Shown here: one piece after another, positions 18,285 to 26,544 of the stretch
How positions within the stretch are numbered: the stretch's first letter is position 1
Layout of the letters: every line of letters starts with the position of its first letter
Origin: Robinsoniella peoriensis
Lineage (GTDB): Bacteria > Bacillota > Clostridia > Lachnospirales > Lachnospiraceae
DNA: 64,000 bases
Reading direction: 5' to 3'
NCBI RefSeq assembly: GCF_000797495.1
Contig: NZ_JTGN01000001.1
Location: 7,501 to 71,500, forward strand
Notes under the pieces: model-generated
What the model was told of the DNA's origin: nothing
The model's input: only the letters and a program-made list of their open reading frames with translations
The model's database searches: none
Made by a program: the position numbers and the translations under genes

Positions 18285-19299
18285 ACCAAGAAGCCAGAAA
18301 AAACTATTTTTTTCAATGACTCTCGAATTCCTTGAACATTACCTGCCTGAGCAGGCGCTTAAAAGTCGAAACACTGTAGAAACTTATCGGGATGCACTGA
18401 CCGTTTTCAGACGATATGTCACAGATGCTCTACATCTGTCGATACGATCATTCGGATTCGAAGATTGTACACATGATCTTTTGTTGTCCTACATAGAGTT
18501 TTTGAATAAAAAGGGGAATGCCGAAACCACCTGCAATAATAGATTGGCAGCGATTAGGGCATACCTTTGGTATGTTGCGGATGGTGATATTTCTTTACAG
18601 TCAGTGGCGCTGACGGCTTCACACGTTCCGTTTCTCAGAGTGCCAAAACTGACAAGAGAAATGATATCAGAGGATGATCTTAAAGCGTTGCTATCAGCCC
18701 CTCCGGACACAAAGAACGGTCAGAGGGATCAGATGATTCTTATTTTACTTTATGATTCTGCCATCCGGGTTTCTGAGTTATTATCACTTGATGTTTCTTC
18801 TGTGAATCTGTATGCTGATATACCATATCTTAGAATTTATGGAAAAGGTGATAAAGAAAGAGTTGTTGCTATCACAGAATCAACTGCTAGCCACATAAAG
18901 AAGTATTTAAAGGCTTATCATCCAAAGAAGGATCCTGACTTACCATTAATATATACAATCATAAAAGGGCGGAAAGATAGAATGTCTGTAGGAAATGTAG
19001 AACGTATCATTAAAAAATATGCATCAAAGATACGACCTGAACATCCCCATTTTCCAGAACGGTGCTACCCGCATATGGTTCGCCGAACCCGTGCAACAAA
19101 CCTGTATCAGGATGGAATTGAACTGGAGCTTATCTCCAGAATACTTGGACATTCCTCAACGGAGACAACTCGTATTTATGCAGTTCCTTCAATGGAAATG
19201 ATGCGCAAAGCCATGGAATCCGGAAATATGTCAACAGATGAGAAGCCGTTGTGGCCTGATGATGAAGCGGAAATGGCTCGAATCTGTGGATTAAGATGA
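18277..19299 (+). CDS. Tyrosine recombinase, third of the trio
   Basis: A 340-aa tyrosine recombinase with all catalytic positions: Arg in LLYDSAIRVSELLSL, Lys in YGKGDKERVV, HMVRRTRATNL (HxxR), LGHSSTETT and Tyr in TRIYAVPS. The N-terminal core-binding domain has SRNTVETYRDALTVFRRYV. It overlaps the second recombinase by 8 bases and uses GGAGG inside that gene. Only a few bases separate its stop from the inner TTATCCTCAT copy (19305-19314) of the right end, so the genes fill the element tightly. Confidence 0.92.
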   Translation: MSRPRSQKKLFFSMTLEFLEHYLPEQALKSRNTVETYRDALTVFRRYVTDALHLSIRSFGFEDCTHDLLLSYIEFLNKKGNAETTCNNRLAAIRAYLWYVADGDISLQSVALTASHVPFLRVPKLTREMISEDDLKALLSAPPDTKNGQRDQMILILLYDSAIRVSELLSLDVSSVNLYADIPYLRIYGKGDKERVVAITESTASHIKKYLKAYHPKKDPDLPLIYTIIKGRKDRMSVGNVERIIKKYASKIRPEHPHFPERCYPHMVRRTRATNLYQDGIELELISRILGHSSTETTRIYAVPSMEMMRKAMESGNMSTDEKPLWPDDEAEMARICGLR

Positions 19300-19349
19300 A
19301 AACGTTATCCTCATCTTTTTGAATCTCTGGCAAAGAACGATGGCTTTTA

Positions 19350-19388
19350 TCAGAAAAGATGAGGATAAAAATATCGTGAGGATAAGCC
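19350..19388 (-). repeat. Right 39-bp terminal inverted repeat of the recombinase-trio element
   Basis: Exact complement of 13444-13482. An imperfect palindrome extends inward to 19305, mirroring the palindrome at the left end (13464-13526). Confidence 0.92.
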
Positions 19389-19389
19389 C

Positions 19390-19413
19390 GTTTATCTTAA
19401 TGTTTGGATAAAC
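19390..19413. repeat. Att-like dyad at the right junction of the trio element
   Basis: GTTTATC, ten bases, GATAAAC: a perfect 7-bp dyad located between the right terminal repeat and the resumption of tnpB at 19415. It has the size of a tyrosine-recombinase core site and has no counterpart at the left junction. Confidence 0.5.
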
Positions 19414-19414
19414 T

Positions 19415-19714
19415 GGTCGTACGGACATGAGAAAATCCATCGATGGTCTGTGTGCAATCGTGGAACAACAGCTGCATATGGATCCCAGACGGAGTGCACT
19501 TTATCTTTTCTGTGGCAAACGCTGTGATAGAATCAAAGCATTACTGTGGGAAACTGACGGTTTTGTACTTCTTTACAAAAGAATGGAAGTACAGGGCAGG
19601 TTCCGCTGGCCAAGAAATCAGCTTGAAGTAAGACAGCTTACCTGGCAGCAATTCGACTGGCTCATGTCTGGTCTTGAAATCGAACAGCCCAAAGCATTCA
19701 AACCTACTGACTAA
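19415..19714 (+). pseudogene. tnpB: 3' fragment of IS66 tnpB
   Basis: Continues the tnpB frame cut at about 13446. From GGT at 19415 it reads GRTDMRKSIDGLCAIVEQQL through YLFCGKRCDRIKALLWETDGFVLLYKR to a stop at 19714, covering the body of the IS66 Orf2 protein. An ATG at 19427 could start a shortened protein but has no ribosome binding site. It lacks the first 17 or so residues and is best treated as broken, restorable by clean excision of the nested element. Confidence 0.88.
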
Positions 19715-19811
19715 CGGTGGAAAATATCCACACTTTTTTGTCGGGAAGTGGATCATTTTCCACTACTCGGGATAGGCTTCAAACCCTTGTAAATACTGGA
19801 TTTTCCGCTTC

Positions 19812-19852
19812 TTTTTCTATGCTTTTTATGGTAAAATAAAAGCATAGAAAAA
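19812..19852 (+). promoter_or_regulatory. 15-bp perfect hairpin abutting the tnpC ribosome binding site
   Basis: TTTTTCTATGCTTTT (19812-19826) and AAAAGCATAGAAAAA (19838-19852) pair perfectly around an 11-base loop. The 3' arm runs straight into GGAG (19853-19856), the tnpC ribosome binding site. Such a fold on read-through transcripts would hide or crowd the site, a known way for insertion sequences to limit transposase made from outside promoters. Confidence 0.65.
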
Positions 19853-19866
19853 GGAGCAGAAAACCT

Positions 19867-21483
19867 ATGGCTGGCAATTCAAAAGATTCAAAAATCCTTG
19901 CATATAAGGATACCATCAGTCAATTGAATACAACTCTTGCTGCACAGACAGAACTCATCAAGTCTTTGCAAAAGACCTTAGAGGCAGACCGTCTTGAGAA
20001 AGAAAATCTTCGTCAGCAGATTGAATATCTAACGAAGAAACTCTTTGGCACTTCCAGTGAAAAACGCAAGGATGTGGAGGGTCAGCTGAATCTTTTTGAT
20101 GAAGCTGAGCAGGAAGCTGACAATAACTGGAATCCCGAACTGCCAGATGATATCACTGCTCCAACGCATAAACGTAAAGCAAAACGCACGCATGCAGAGC
20201 TCTTTAAAAATATCCCATCCTGTGATGAGATTATCCCTCTGCCAGAGGAAGAGAAAAACTGTCCTTCCTGCGGTGCACAGATGGAATATATCGGCAAAGA
20301 ATTCGTTCGTCACGAATTTCGTTTTTCACCTGCAAAGGGTAAAGTTGTAAATATTTACCGGGAGACCTACAAATGTCCAGAGTTTGTAATATCAGAGGAA
20401 AATCCGGATGAACAGGTCTTTGTGAAAGCGCCTGTCGCAGATGCATTGATTCCTGGAAGCTATGCATCGGAATCTGTAGTTGCCTGGGTAATGAACCAGA
20501 AATACCAGAATGGTATGCCGCTGAAAAGGCAGGAGCAGGACTGGGCGCAGCTTGGGGTTGCCTTAAATCGTACAACACTTGCGAACTGGGTCATTTACTG
20601 TGCGGAGTACTATTTTAGCCCTGTATATGATTACTTTCATCGCCAGTTGCTTAAGAGACAGTATCTTATGGCAGATGAAACTCGGGTGCAGGTATTAAGA
20701 GAGCCGGAACGGAATCCAGAAACAGACTCCTGGATGTGGCTGTTCCGCAGTGGGGAAGATGAACTGCCGCCGATTGTGCTCTATCATTATACAGAAACAA
20801 GAGCCAAGTATAATGCTGAGAGATTCCTGAATGGTTTTGCCGGGTATCTGGAAACGGATGGATATCAGGGATATAATAATCTTCCCGGTATCAAGCGATG
20901 CTCCTGTTGGTCTCATACGAGACGCTACTTTATAGATGCTGTACCAAAAGGCAAGGAATATGATTACAGCAATCCTGCAGTACAGGGCGTCCAATTCTGC
21001 TCGAAACTTTTTGAATGCGAACGGTATTCAAAAGCCAAAAACCATTCAGCTGAGCAGCGAAAAGAATTCCGGCTCGCAAAAGAAAAGCCAGTACTGGAAG
21101 CATTCTGGAAATGGCTGGATCAGCAGAAACCAAACAAGGGTACCCGCCTTGATAGAGCGGTGAACTATGCCCAAAACCGGAAAGATACGCTTATTACCTA
21201 TCTTGAAGATGGACACTGCAGTCTTTCTAATAATCTCAGCGAAAATGCCATCCGCCCATTCACAGTGGGGCGCCGGAACTGGCTGTTCAGTACCAGTCCC
21301 AAAGGTGCAACCGCCAGTTCTATGGTATATACCATGGTTGAGATGGCGAAAGCGAATGATCTGAACATCTATCAATATCTGACTTATCTATTGGCCGGGC
21401 GGCCAACTGAAACCATGTCAGATGAGCAGTTAGAGCAACTTGCTCCATGGAGCGAAGCTGCCAAAGCTAGCTGTCAAAACTAA
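19867..21483 (+). CDS. tnpC: IS66-family transposase TnpC
   Basis: A 538-aa DDE transposase. An N-terminal coiled coil (about residues 12-60) leads into the LRQQIEYLTKKLFGTSSEK motif, a zinc-finger-like CPSCGAQ...YKCPEF block (about 135-175), and the catalytic core with Asp in LMADETRVQV, Asp in YLETDGYQGYNN and Glu in NNLSENAIRPFTVGRRNW. The C-terminal tail (YQYLTYLLAGRP) is typical. Full length and unbroken, but its partner TnpB is split, so the element is probably immobile unless TnpB is supplied from another copy. AAAAGGAG lies 10 bases before the ATG. Confidence 0.94.
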   Translation: MAGNSKDSKILAYKDTISQLNTTLAAQTELIKSLQKTLEADRLEKENLRQQIEYLTKKLFGTSSEKRKDVEGQLNLFDEAEQEADNNWNPELPDDITAPTHKRKAKRTHAELFKNIPSCDEIIPLPEEEKNCPSCGAQMEYIGKEFVRHEFRFSPAKGKVVNIYRETYKCPEFVISEENPDEQVFVKAPVADALIPGSYASESVVAWVMNQKYQNGMPLKRQEQDWAQLGVALNRTTLANWVIYCAEYYFSPVYDYFHRQLLKRQYLMADETRVQVLREPERNPETDSWMWLFRSGEDELPPIVLYHYTETRAKYNAERFLNGFAGYLETDGYQGYNNLPGIKRCSCWSHTRRYFIDAVPKGKEYDYSNPAVQGVQFCSKLFECERYSKAKNHSAEQRKEFRLAKEKPVLEAFWKWLDQQKPNKGTRLDRAVNYAQNRKDTLITYLEDGHCSLSNNLSENAIRPFTVGRRNWLFSTSPKGATASSMVYTMVEMAKANDLNIYQYLTYLLAGRPTETMSDEQLEQLAPWSEAAKASCQN

Positions 21484-21558
21484 AATAGAGTAAAATGCTT
21501 GCATCTATCTTTGGTGCAAGCGATATTTATTAATAGCGTAAGACTATTTTGCGCTTAC

Positions 21559-21630
21559 CTAGCAGCAAAACTGATGTATTCAGGTAGAAAGATAAAGGAA
21601 AAATGTGGAAGAACCCCTTTTAAAGAATAG
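21559..21630 (+). pseudogene. Possible 3' remnant of a gene cut at the IS66 right end
   Basis: Directly outside IS66 an open frame encodes about 23 residues (LAAKLMYSGRKIKEKCGRTP, then FKE) ending in TAG. The basic, helical composition looks like a C-terminal tail. With no matching target duplication at the two IS66 ends, this may be what is left of a gene that once followed rmlB. It is too short to name, and could be chance. Confidence 0.3.
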
Positions 21631-21708
21631 CGAATTCCGTAGTCCGGACAGGTGGTGTAATCAGCACCGGATTACTCACACATTGGAATATTCACCTTTA
21701 AATAAATT

Positions 21709-22869
21709 TCAATTAAAAATCCAAGTTCTGTAGGGGCTTAGCATTTCCGGTTTAAGAGAATTAATCATAAAAATCAGCAAAAATATAAACAAGCATACAT
21801 AAATAAAGACTCTGATTGAACGATTTTTTTCACAATGTATAATATTGCTAAATCCAACTGTACTTACTGCTAAAAAGAAAAAAGCAATGCGTTGAAATTC
21901 ACTAATAACTGTACTCATACCCATGAATAACGTTGCAATACACAGCATATTTACCGTGATGATATTCAATTCATTTTTCATTTTTTGCCTTAATAGAATC
22001 TTTTTATTCTGATCTTTTAGATATTTATTATTGCTAATATTTAAATTATTCCGCCTAGAAAGTATATAAGCTAAAGCAAAGAGCAGTAAGCAAATTAAAA
22101 TAAAAATATTACTTTTAAAACCACCTTTGTTTGAATAATTTGCATAGTAATTATCATTTCCTATTACTTTAAAAAAACTATTCATGAAATCAGACGCTAG
22201 ATAAGTCGCAAAATAAAATCCACCTCCAATTATAAGTAATTGTTTCAATGAAACTTTTATTCTAGCCAAAGGATATGCGATCAAGAAAACGATAGATACA
22301 GAATGAAACAATGTCGCCACTAAAACAAAAGCAATAAATTTACATCTTTTTTTTTCAATAATACAATCAAATGCAATAATAAGTGCTGCCATAGCAATGC
22401 TATGTCTTATCAAATAAAAATTTGATCCATATATTCTTAAACCTATAATCATATAAAAACTAAATGAACAAGTATATTTATTTGCTCCATATTTTATTAC
22501 TAAAAAAGTAAGTGAAGCTAAAAATGGAATTGAAGTAATAAAAATCCATATGTGTTCATTAGTACAGAATAGTGTGAATATTTTAGTAATCAATTGAAGC
22601 ATATTTCCACGAATAAACGGATATCTCATAAATACTTCTTGAAAATTTAAATACTGCACATTATGAAACATAGGCAAATATACATATTCAACATCATACA
22701 TTCCTAATGTTTCACTACGAAATCCCATAACTAAAAGCATGATTAAAAAAATGCAATAACAACACCTTTTTTTTAAATCTTCTGACTTTTTTAATGATAA
22801 TGTAGATCTCGCTTGAAATAATAATGGTACAAACATTATTAATAATATTTCAATAACATATACAGCCAA
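21709..22869 (-). CDS. Polysaccharide polymerase, EpsG/Wzy-like
   Basis: A 386-aa integral membrane protein with about ten hydrophobic segments. It resembles EpsG/Wzy polymerases: FRSETLGMYDVEYVYLPMF early, a large loop with NLFCTNEH-type hydrophobic helices, FYLIRHSIAMAALIIAFD (the Arg-His motif typical of EpsG) and TLFHSVSIVFLI. It should polymerise flipped repeat units at the outer membrane face of the cytoplasmic membrane. The start is a TTG at 22869 with GGAGG 9 bases upstream. It is the last gene of the minus-strand polysaccharide operon, 48 bases after the flippase. Confidence 0.8.
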   Translation of the reverse strand: MAVYVIEILLIMFVPLLFQARSTLSLKKSEDLKKRCCYCIFLIMLLVMGFRSETLGMYDVEYVYLPMFHNVQYLNFQEVFMRYPFIRGNMLQLITKIFTLFCTNEHIWIFITSIPFLASLTFLVIKYGANKYTCSFSFYMIIGLRIYGSNFYLIRHSIAMAALIIAFDCIIEKKRCKFIAFVLVATLFHSVSIVFLIAYPLARIKVSLKQLLIIGGGFYFATYLASDFMNSFFKVIGNDNYYANYSNKGGFKSNIFILICLLLFALAYILSRRNNLNISNNKYLKDQNKKILLRQKMKNELNIITVNMLCIATLFMGMSTVISEFQRIAFFFLAVSTVGFSNIIHCEKNRSIRVFIYVCLFIFLLIFMINSLKPEMLSPYRTWIFN

Positions 22870-22917
22870 CTCTTCTTTCCTCCAATTATGATTATGACCT
22901 TTAAATAAAATATTTTA

Positions 22918-24375
22918 TTATTGTATGATATGTAATTTAGATAAAATCATCTTAATGGTGGAAATCAAAAATGAATCTTTCAATATAATTAAAGAAGCAA
23001 AATAGATTATTACTGCAATCGGAATTCCAACCAATATAATTAATTCATCTTTTTCTAGTACTTGTGTAGCCATATAGCAAGCAATCGACATTATCAGCGT
23101 TGATATAAAATATTTATAGCTACATCGTGGTATAATTCGAAAAAGATTTATTCCACTTCGCTTTACCAAAAATGCACCTATTAAAAAAGTCAAACATTCC
23201 GCAATCAAGCTTCCCCATGCTGCACCATTATAGTCTAAGTTCATAATCAACACAATGCTAAGAATAACATTGACGAACGCGGCAAATACTGTCAGTACCA
23301 AAACAGATTTCTCTTTCCCTTTTGGAATCATAATATCTTTCTGTACTATACTTGATAAAATTACAAATCCGAGCACAAAACAAAGAATTCGTAGTGTTAA
23401 AACTGCATTACTAAACTCTTCGCCCGCAATTACCCAAACAATTTGAGGGGCAAAGAAAAATAAACCTCCAATCATGGGATATATCAATATTGCCTTAAGT
23501 TTTATTGCTTTCTCCAGCAGATTATCATAATGTAATTGATCGTGAGTAGAAACATATTTCATCATTCTAGGTAAATATACTGGACTCATTGCACTAAAAA
23601 ATGTCACCAATATTGTATTCATTTTAACTGCAACATTATAGTATCCTACAGCTCTATCTGTTGTTAGCATGCCTAATATAAATGTGTCCAAAGAATTATA
23701 GGCATTCATGGCGAATCGTGTACCAAAAAATACAATTACAGGGGCTAGGTGTATCGCCAAATTATAGTGCTTTAAGACCTTAAAATCAATATACATTCTC
23801 GAACGCAAAAAGTTGAAGATGTTAGCCCCTGAATTTGATATAGTTGTAATAACAATATATACCACTAAATCATTTTCATCACGCACAAACAGAAATAGAC
23901 CACAAACTGAAATGATTTGCACAATAATTTGTCTGGCTGTAATATACAAATAGTCCTCGTATACTCCATATACCCAATCAAGACTTAATGCTGATAATCC
24001 TATATTGACACTATAGATAACTAAATATAGCTTATACATGCTAAATTTAGGAACTGATAAAATCAATGCTAACAATATAATATAACAAATAATCGTCGAA
24101 CACATATTTAAAATGAGCAATTCCTGGGCAAACTGTGAGAATTTTTTACGATTATCCCTTATCTTTGACCCTTCTCTAATTGCATAAGTAGTTATTCCCA
24201 TAGAGGCAATTAAAGTAAAAATACTAACAACAGATTTTACCCATTCATATTGACCAATACCCTCTGCACCAAATATTCTTGTAATATAAGGATATGTAAT
24301 TAAAGGAATCAAAATTGTCAAAGACATTCTAACCGTATTTAATGCCGTATTGACTGTTATAGATTTTGTCTTCAT
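22918..24375 (-). CDS. Oligosaccharide flippase, Wzx-like
   Basis: A 485-aa protein with about fourteen membrane helices and the MOP/PST exporter layout: NTVRMSLTILIPLITYPYITRIFGAEGIG at the start, the paired Arg/Gly cytoplasmic loops, and DTFILGMLTTDRAVGYYNVAVKM in the middle. It should flip undecaprenyl-pyrophosphate-linked repeat units across the membrane. It lies 20 bases after a glycosyltransferase gene and just before the polymerase, as usual in Wzx/Wzy clusters. Rich in A+T, like the genes around it. Confidence 0.88.
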   Translation of the reverse strand: MKTKSITVNTALNTVRMSLTILIPLITYPYITRIFGAEGIGQYEWVKSVVSIFTLIASMGITTYAIREGSKIRDNRKKFSQFAQELLILNMCSTIICYIILLALILSVPKFSMYKLYLVIYSVNIGLSALSLDWVYGVYEDYLYITARQIIVQIISVCGLFLFVRDENDLVVYIVITTISNSGANIFNFLRSRMYIDFKVLKHYNLAIHLAPVIVFFGTRFAMNAYNSLDTFILGMLTTDRAVGYYNVAVKMNTILVTFFSAMSPVYLPRMMKYVSTHDQLHYDNLLEKAIKLKAILIYPMIGGLFFFAPQIVWVIAGEEFSNAVLTLRILCFVLGFVILSSIVQKDIMIPKGKEKSVLVLTVFAAFVNVILSIVLIMNLDYNGAAWGSLIAECLTFLIGAFLVKRSGINLFRIIPRCSYKYFISTLIMSIACYMATQVLEKDELIILVGIPIAVIIYFASLIILKDSFLISTIKMILSKLHIIQ

Positions 24376-24395
24376 TTTTTTTAATCTTTCCGCAT

Positions 24396-25382
24396 TTACG
24401 CTTTCGACTTCGGCAAACGTATATGCCGGTTTTTATAAGTGACTATTTTTTTTGCAATATATCCATTTGGATTTAATCGCATCAAAATACTAAAAATACT
24501 TTTCTCGAAAAAATTCAAATTACGCTTATAAATCCCATCATAAATCAAGCCAATATCATATCTGGTGATTTCTCCTTGAAGTCTATATCTCAATACATGT
24601 GAAAATTTGAACATAATTATTAGATTTAATTTCTTTTTCTCCATTAAGTCAATATCAAATTTTATATGAGAAAAGGTTGACATACCCAGTGCAATATTTG
24701 TCATTTTCCACGATTGATTGCTAGTATCTGAAACTGTCACTAAATTTGTATTAACTATACGAAAATATGCATCTTTATTATTTAACATAAAAAGTATGCT
24801 TACAATTTGAGGTACTCGAGTATATCCATATGTATTTTGTTGGAATAGATAATCCCTCATGATATCTAAATTATATACCTTGTTTGACATAAAAATCAAA
24901 TCACCTTGAAGATTTACAATTTCATTCGATCCATTAGACATCTCCCAATATAGATGAATAAAATGATTTAAATCATGTATATCTTTATAATCTTGAATAT
25001 AGTTTCCTAAGTCATAAAGTGAAAAGTGAAGTGCTGCAATAGAGTTGTCTAAATATGAATAAATTGTTTCAACTGCATTTTCAAGTGGGTAGTCATCATC
25101 ACCTAATAACCAACCCCATTTTGTTTTAGGCAATGTAAATACACCATTTATATTAACAGTTGATCCAACATTTACATTTCTTATTTGCAAAATCACTCGG
25201 TCTCCAAAAAAATTAATATATTCTCTAATTACATCTTTTACATTATAACTTGAGCAATTATCAGAAATGACAACTTGGAATTCTTGACAAGTTTGATTTT
25301 TAAGACATTTAAGAAGTTTTGTAAGGCTCTCTTTTCTATTATATGTTGGAATCATTATTGTTATCTGTTCTCTTCTATCCAC
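24396..25382 (-). CDS. Family 2 glycosyltransferase
   Basis: A 328-aa GT-A fold enzyme. TIMIPTYNRKESLTKLLKCL opens the nucleotide-sugar-binding domain, followed by VVISDNCSSY, GSTVNINGVF and the metal-binding WLLGDDDYPLE (DxD-type). The C-terminal half is less conserved and holds basic patches near the end that may touch the membrane. It adds one sugar of the repeat unit; donor and acceptor cannot be told. The start is a GTG at 25382 with AAAGGA about 10 bases upstream. Confidence 0.85.
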   Translation of the reverse strand: MDRREQITIMIPTYNRKESLTKLLKCLKNQTCQEFQVVISDNCSSYNVKDVIREYINFFGDRVILQIRNVNVGSTVNINGVFTLPKTKWGWLLGDDDYPLENAVETIYSYLDNSIAALHFSLYDLGNYIQDYKDIHDLNHFIHLYWEMSNGSNEIVNLQGDLIFMSNKVYNLDIMRDYLFQQNTYGYTRVPQIVSILFMLNNKDAYFRIVNTNLVTVSDTSNQSWKMTNIALGMSTFSHIKFDIDLMEKKKLNLIIMFKFSHVLRYRLQGEITRYDIGLIYDGIYKRNLNFFEKSIFSILMRLNPNGYIAKKIVTYKNRHIRLPKSKA

Positions 25383-25461
25383 TTATTTTCTTTCCTTTCA
25401 TATAAATCAAATTTATAACAACTATGATGTTTTTTCAATTTTAAATATAAAGCAGATAATA

Positions 25462-26544
25462 TCATAACTTTTGTTTGCCATTTAAAACTGGTAAATACCT
25501 ATTTAATATTACACTCATTAAACTGCATCCAACAGTAATACAAAATAAGACAATAACCACTATAATGAATTCAAGAAATGCAGGCAATGACTTTATACGA
25601 AACGGCATATACTCTACTATATTCATTACTATGACTATCACAAAGTGATTTAGACACATATATAGAAGACTATTCTTTCCTATATACTGTAATATCTTAA
25701 TATTCTTTAGCATAGGGCATAAAAGACTAATTCCAATACTTCCCACCGCTGCAGCAACTAAAAAAAGTGGATATAGTCCATAACTAGCTCTCGCCATAAC
25801 AACTCTATCAAACGTATGATCCGTAATAAAATTGTAATTTATTCTTGACATTATATACACACTAAGTAGACACAAAATGCCTAGTAAAGTTAAATACATT
25901 TTATTTCTATTATTATTTGCAAAATTCAAAATATAGAAAAAAACTGGTTTTACCCAATACCCCAATGCAATAAAAACAACCGCGGTGAGTGCAATGTCAA
26001 AAGAAAAGGGATAGCCTAATCGTTCTATTGCAGTTCCCTCTGCCATTTGATTCATTAAGAAACTTAATACCGCAAAAACAATCACAATGCATGGTTCTAA
26101 TAAGCGTTTTGAATGTTGTGTTACTAACTTAATAAAATAGTACAAACATTCTGCTACAAATAAAGTTGGTAAAAACCATAATCCTGCTTCTGCATAGACT
26201 TTATTATTAGCATAAAAAATACAAATGAGCTGTTTGACTCCAATACCGTTTGAATAAATTAATGCCCACAATAAATAAGGTATTAGAATATGTTTTGCTT
26301 TTTTCTGAATAAATCTTTTCCAATTTAGCAATGTCGGTTCATTCTCTAAAAATAAAAATCCACATAACAGAAAAAACAACGGCATATGAAAAGAAGCAGC
26401 AAATTGTTTCCAAATATCACTTGTTAAATCTTCCATATGACCTAGAATAACAAGCAAAATACCAATCCCTTTTGCTATGTCAATCTCTTTTATTCTATTA
26501 CTATCATTAGCTCCACCTAATATCGATCTCCATTTTATTACCAT
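25462..26544 (-). CDS. Membrane acyltransferase (acyltransferase-3 family)
   Basis: A 360-aa protein with about ten membrane segments. RIKEIDIAKGIGILLVILGH is the family start, with the catalytic-type His after the first helix. FHMPLFFLLCGFLF and the basic KKAKHILIPYLLWAL follow. Members transfer acetyl or other acyl groups to sugars of surface polymers. Its start overlaps the preceding glycosyltransferase by 38 bases, and AAAGGA stands 7 bases upstream of ATG 26544. This is the second such gene in the operon, so two different O-acyl decorations are possible. Confidence 0.85.
   Translation of the reverse strand: MVIKWRSILGGANDSNRIKEIDIAKGIGILLVILGHMEDLTSDIWKQFAASFHMPLFFLLCGFLFLENEPTLLNWKRFIQKKAKHILIPYLLWALIYSNGIGVKQLICIFYANNKVYAEAGLWFLPTLFVAECLYYFIKLVTQHSKRLLEPCIVIVFAVLSFLMNQMAEGTAIERLGYPFSFDIALTAVVFIALGYWVKPVFFYILNFANNNRNKMYLTLLGILCLLSVYIMSRINYNFITDHTFDRVVMARASYGLYPLFLVAAAVGSIGISLLCPMLKNIKILQYIGKNSLLYMCLNHFVIVIVMNIVEYMPFRIKSLPAFLEFIIVVIVLFCITVGCSLMSVILNRYLPVLNGKQKL

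Larger units (their letters stand above)
13444..19414 (+). mobile_element. Recombinase-in-trio (RIT-like) element inside IS66 tnpB
   Basis: Bounded by perfect 39-bp inverted repeats at 13444-13482 and 19350-19388. Each end carries three copies of the 10-mer TTATCCTCAY: two direct copies inside the repeat (13447-13456 and 13464-13473; complement at 19359-19368 and 19376-19385) and one inverted copy inside (13517-13526; 19305-19314). Three tyrosine recombinases are encoded in the same direction. A 26-base tail beyond the right repeat contains the dyad GTTTATC/GATAAAC. The element interrupts tnpB after codon 15-16. An IS110-family element has in turn entered between the first and second recombinase genes. 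Confidence 0.85.
12848..21558 (+). mobile_element. IS66-family element, interrupted by a nested recombinase-trio element
   Basis: Both ends share the inverted repeat GTAAGCGCAAAATA (12848-12861 and the complement at 21545-21558). A second, subterminal inverted repeat of about 21 bases sits at 12952-12972 and 21486-21506 with one mismatch; a further copy of it lies near 12914-12930. It carries tnpA, a split tnpB and tnpC in the usual IS66 order. The 8 bases outside the two ends (TTTGAAAT and CTAGCAGC) do not match, so the expected 8-bp target duplication is absent. About 6 kb of the 8.7 kb is the nested insertion. Confidence 0.88.

Noticed and set aside
13579..19299. Integrative conjugative element or prophage because of several integrases
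   Set aside because: No relaxase, coupling protein, capsid or replication genes; the three recombinases fill the space between the inverted repeats, apart from the IS110 insertion.
19427..19714. Functional TnpB from an internal ATG
   Set aside because: No ribosome binding site and the conserved N-terminal motif is missing; called a pseudogene fragment instead.
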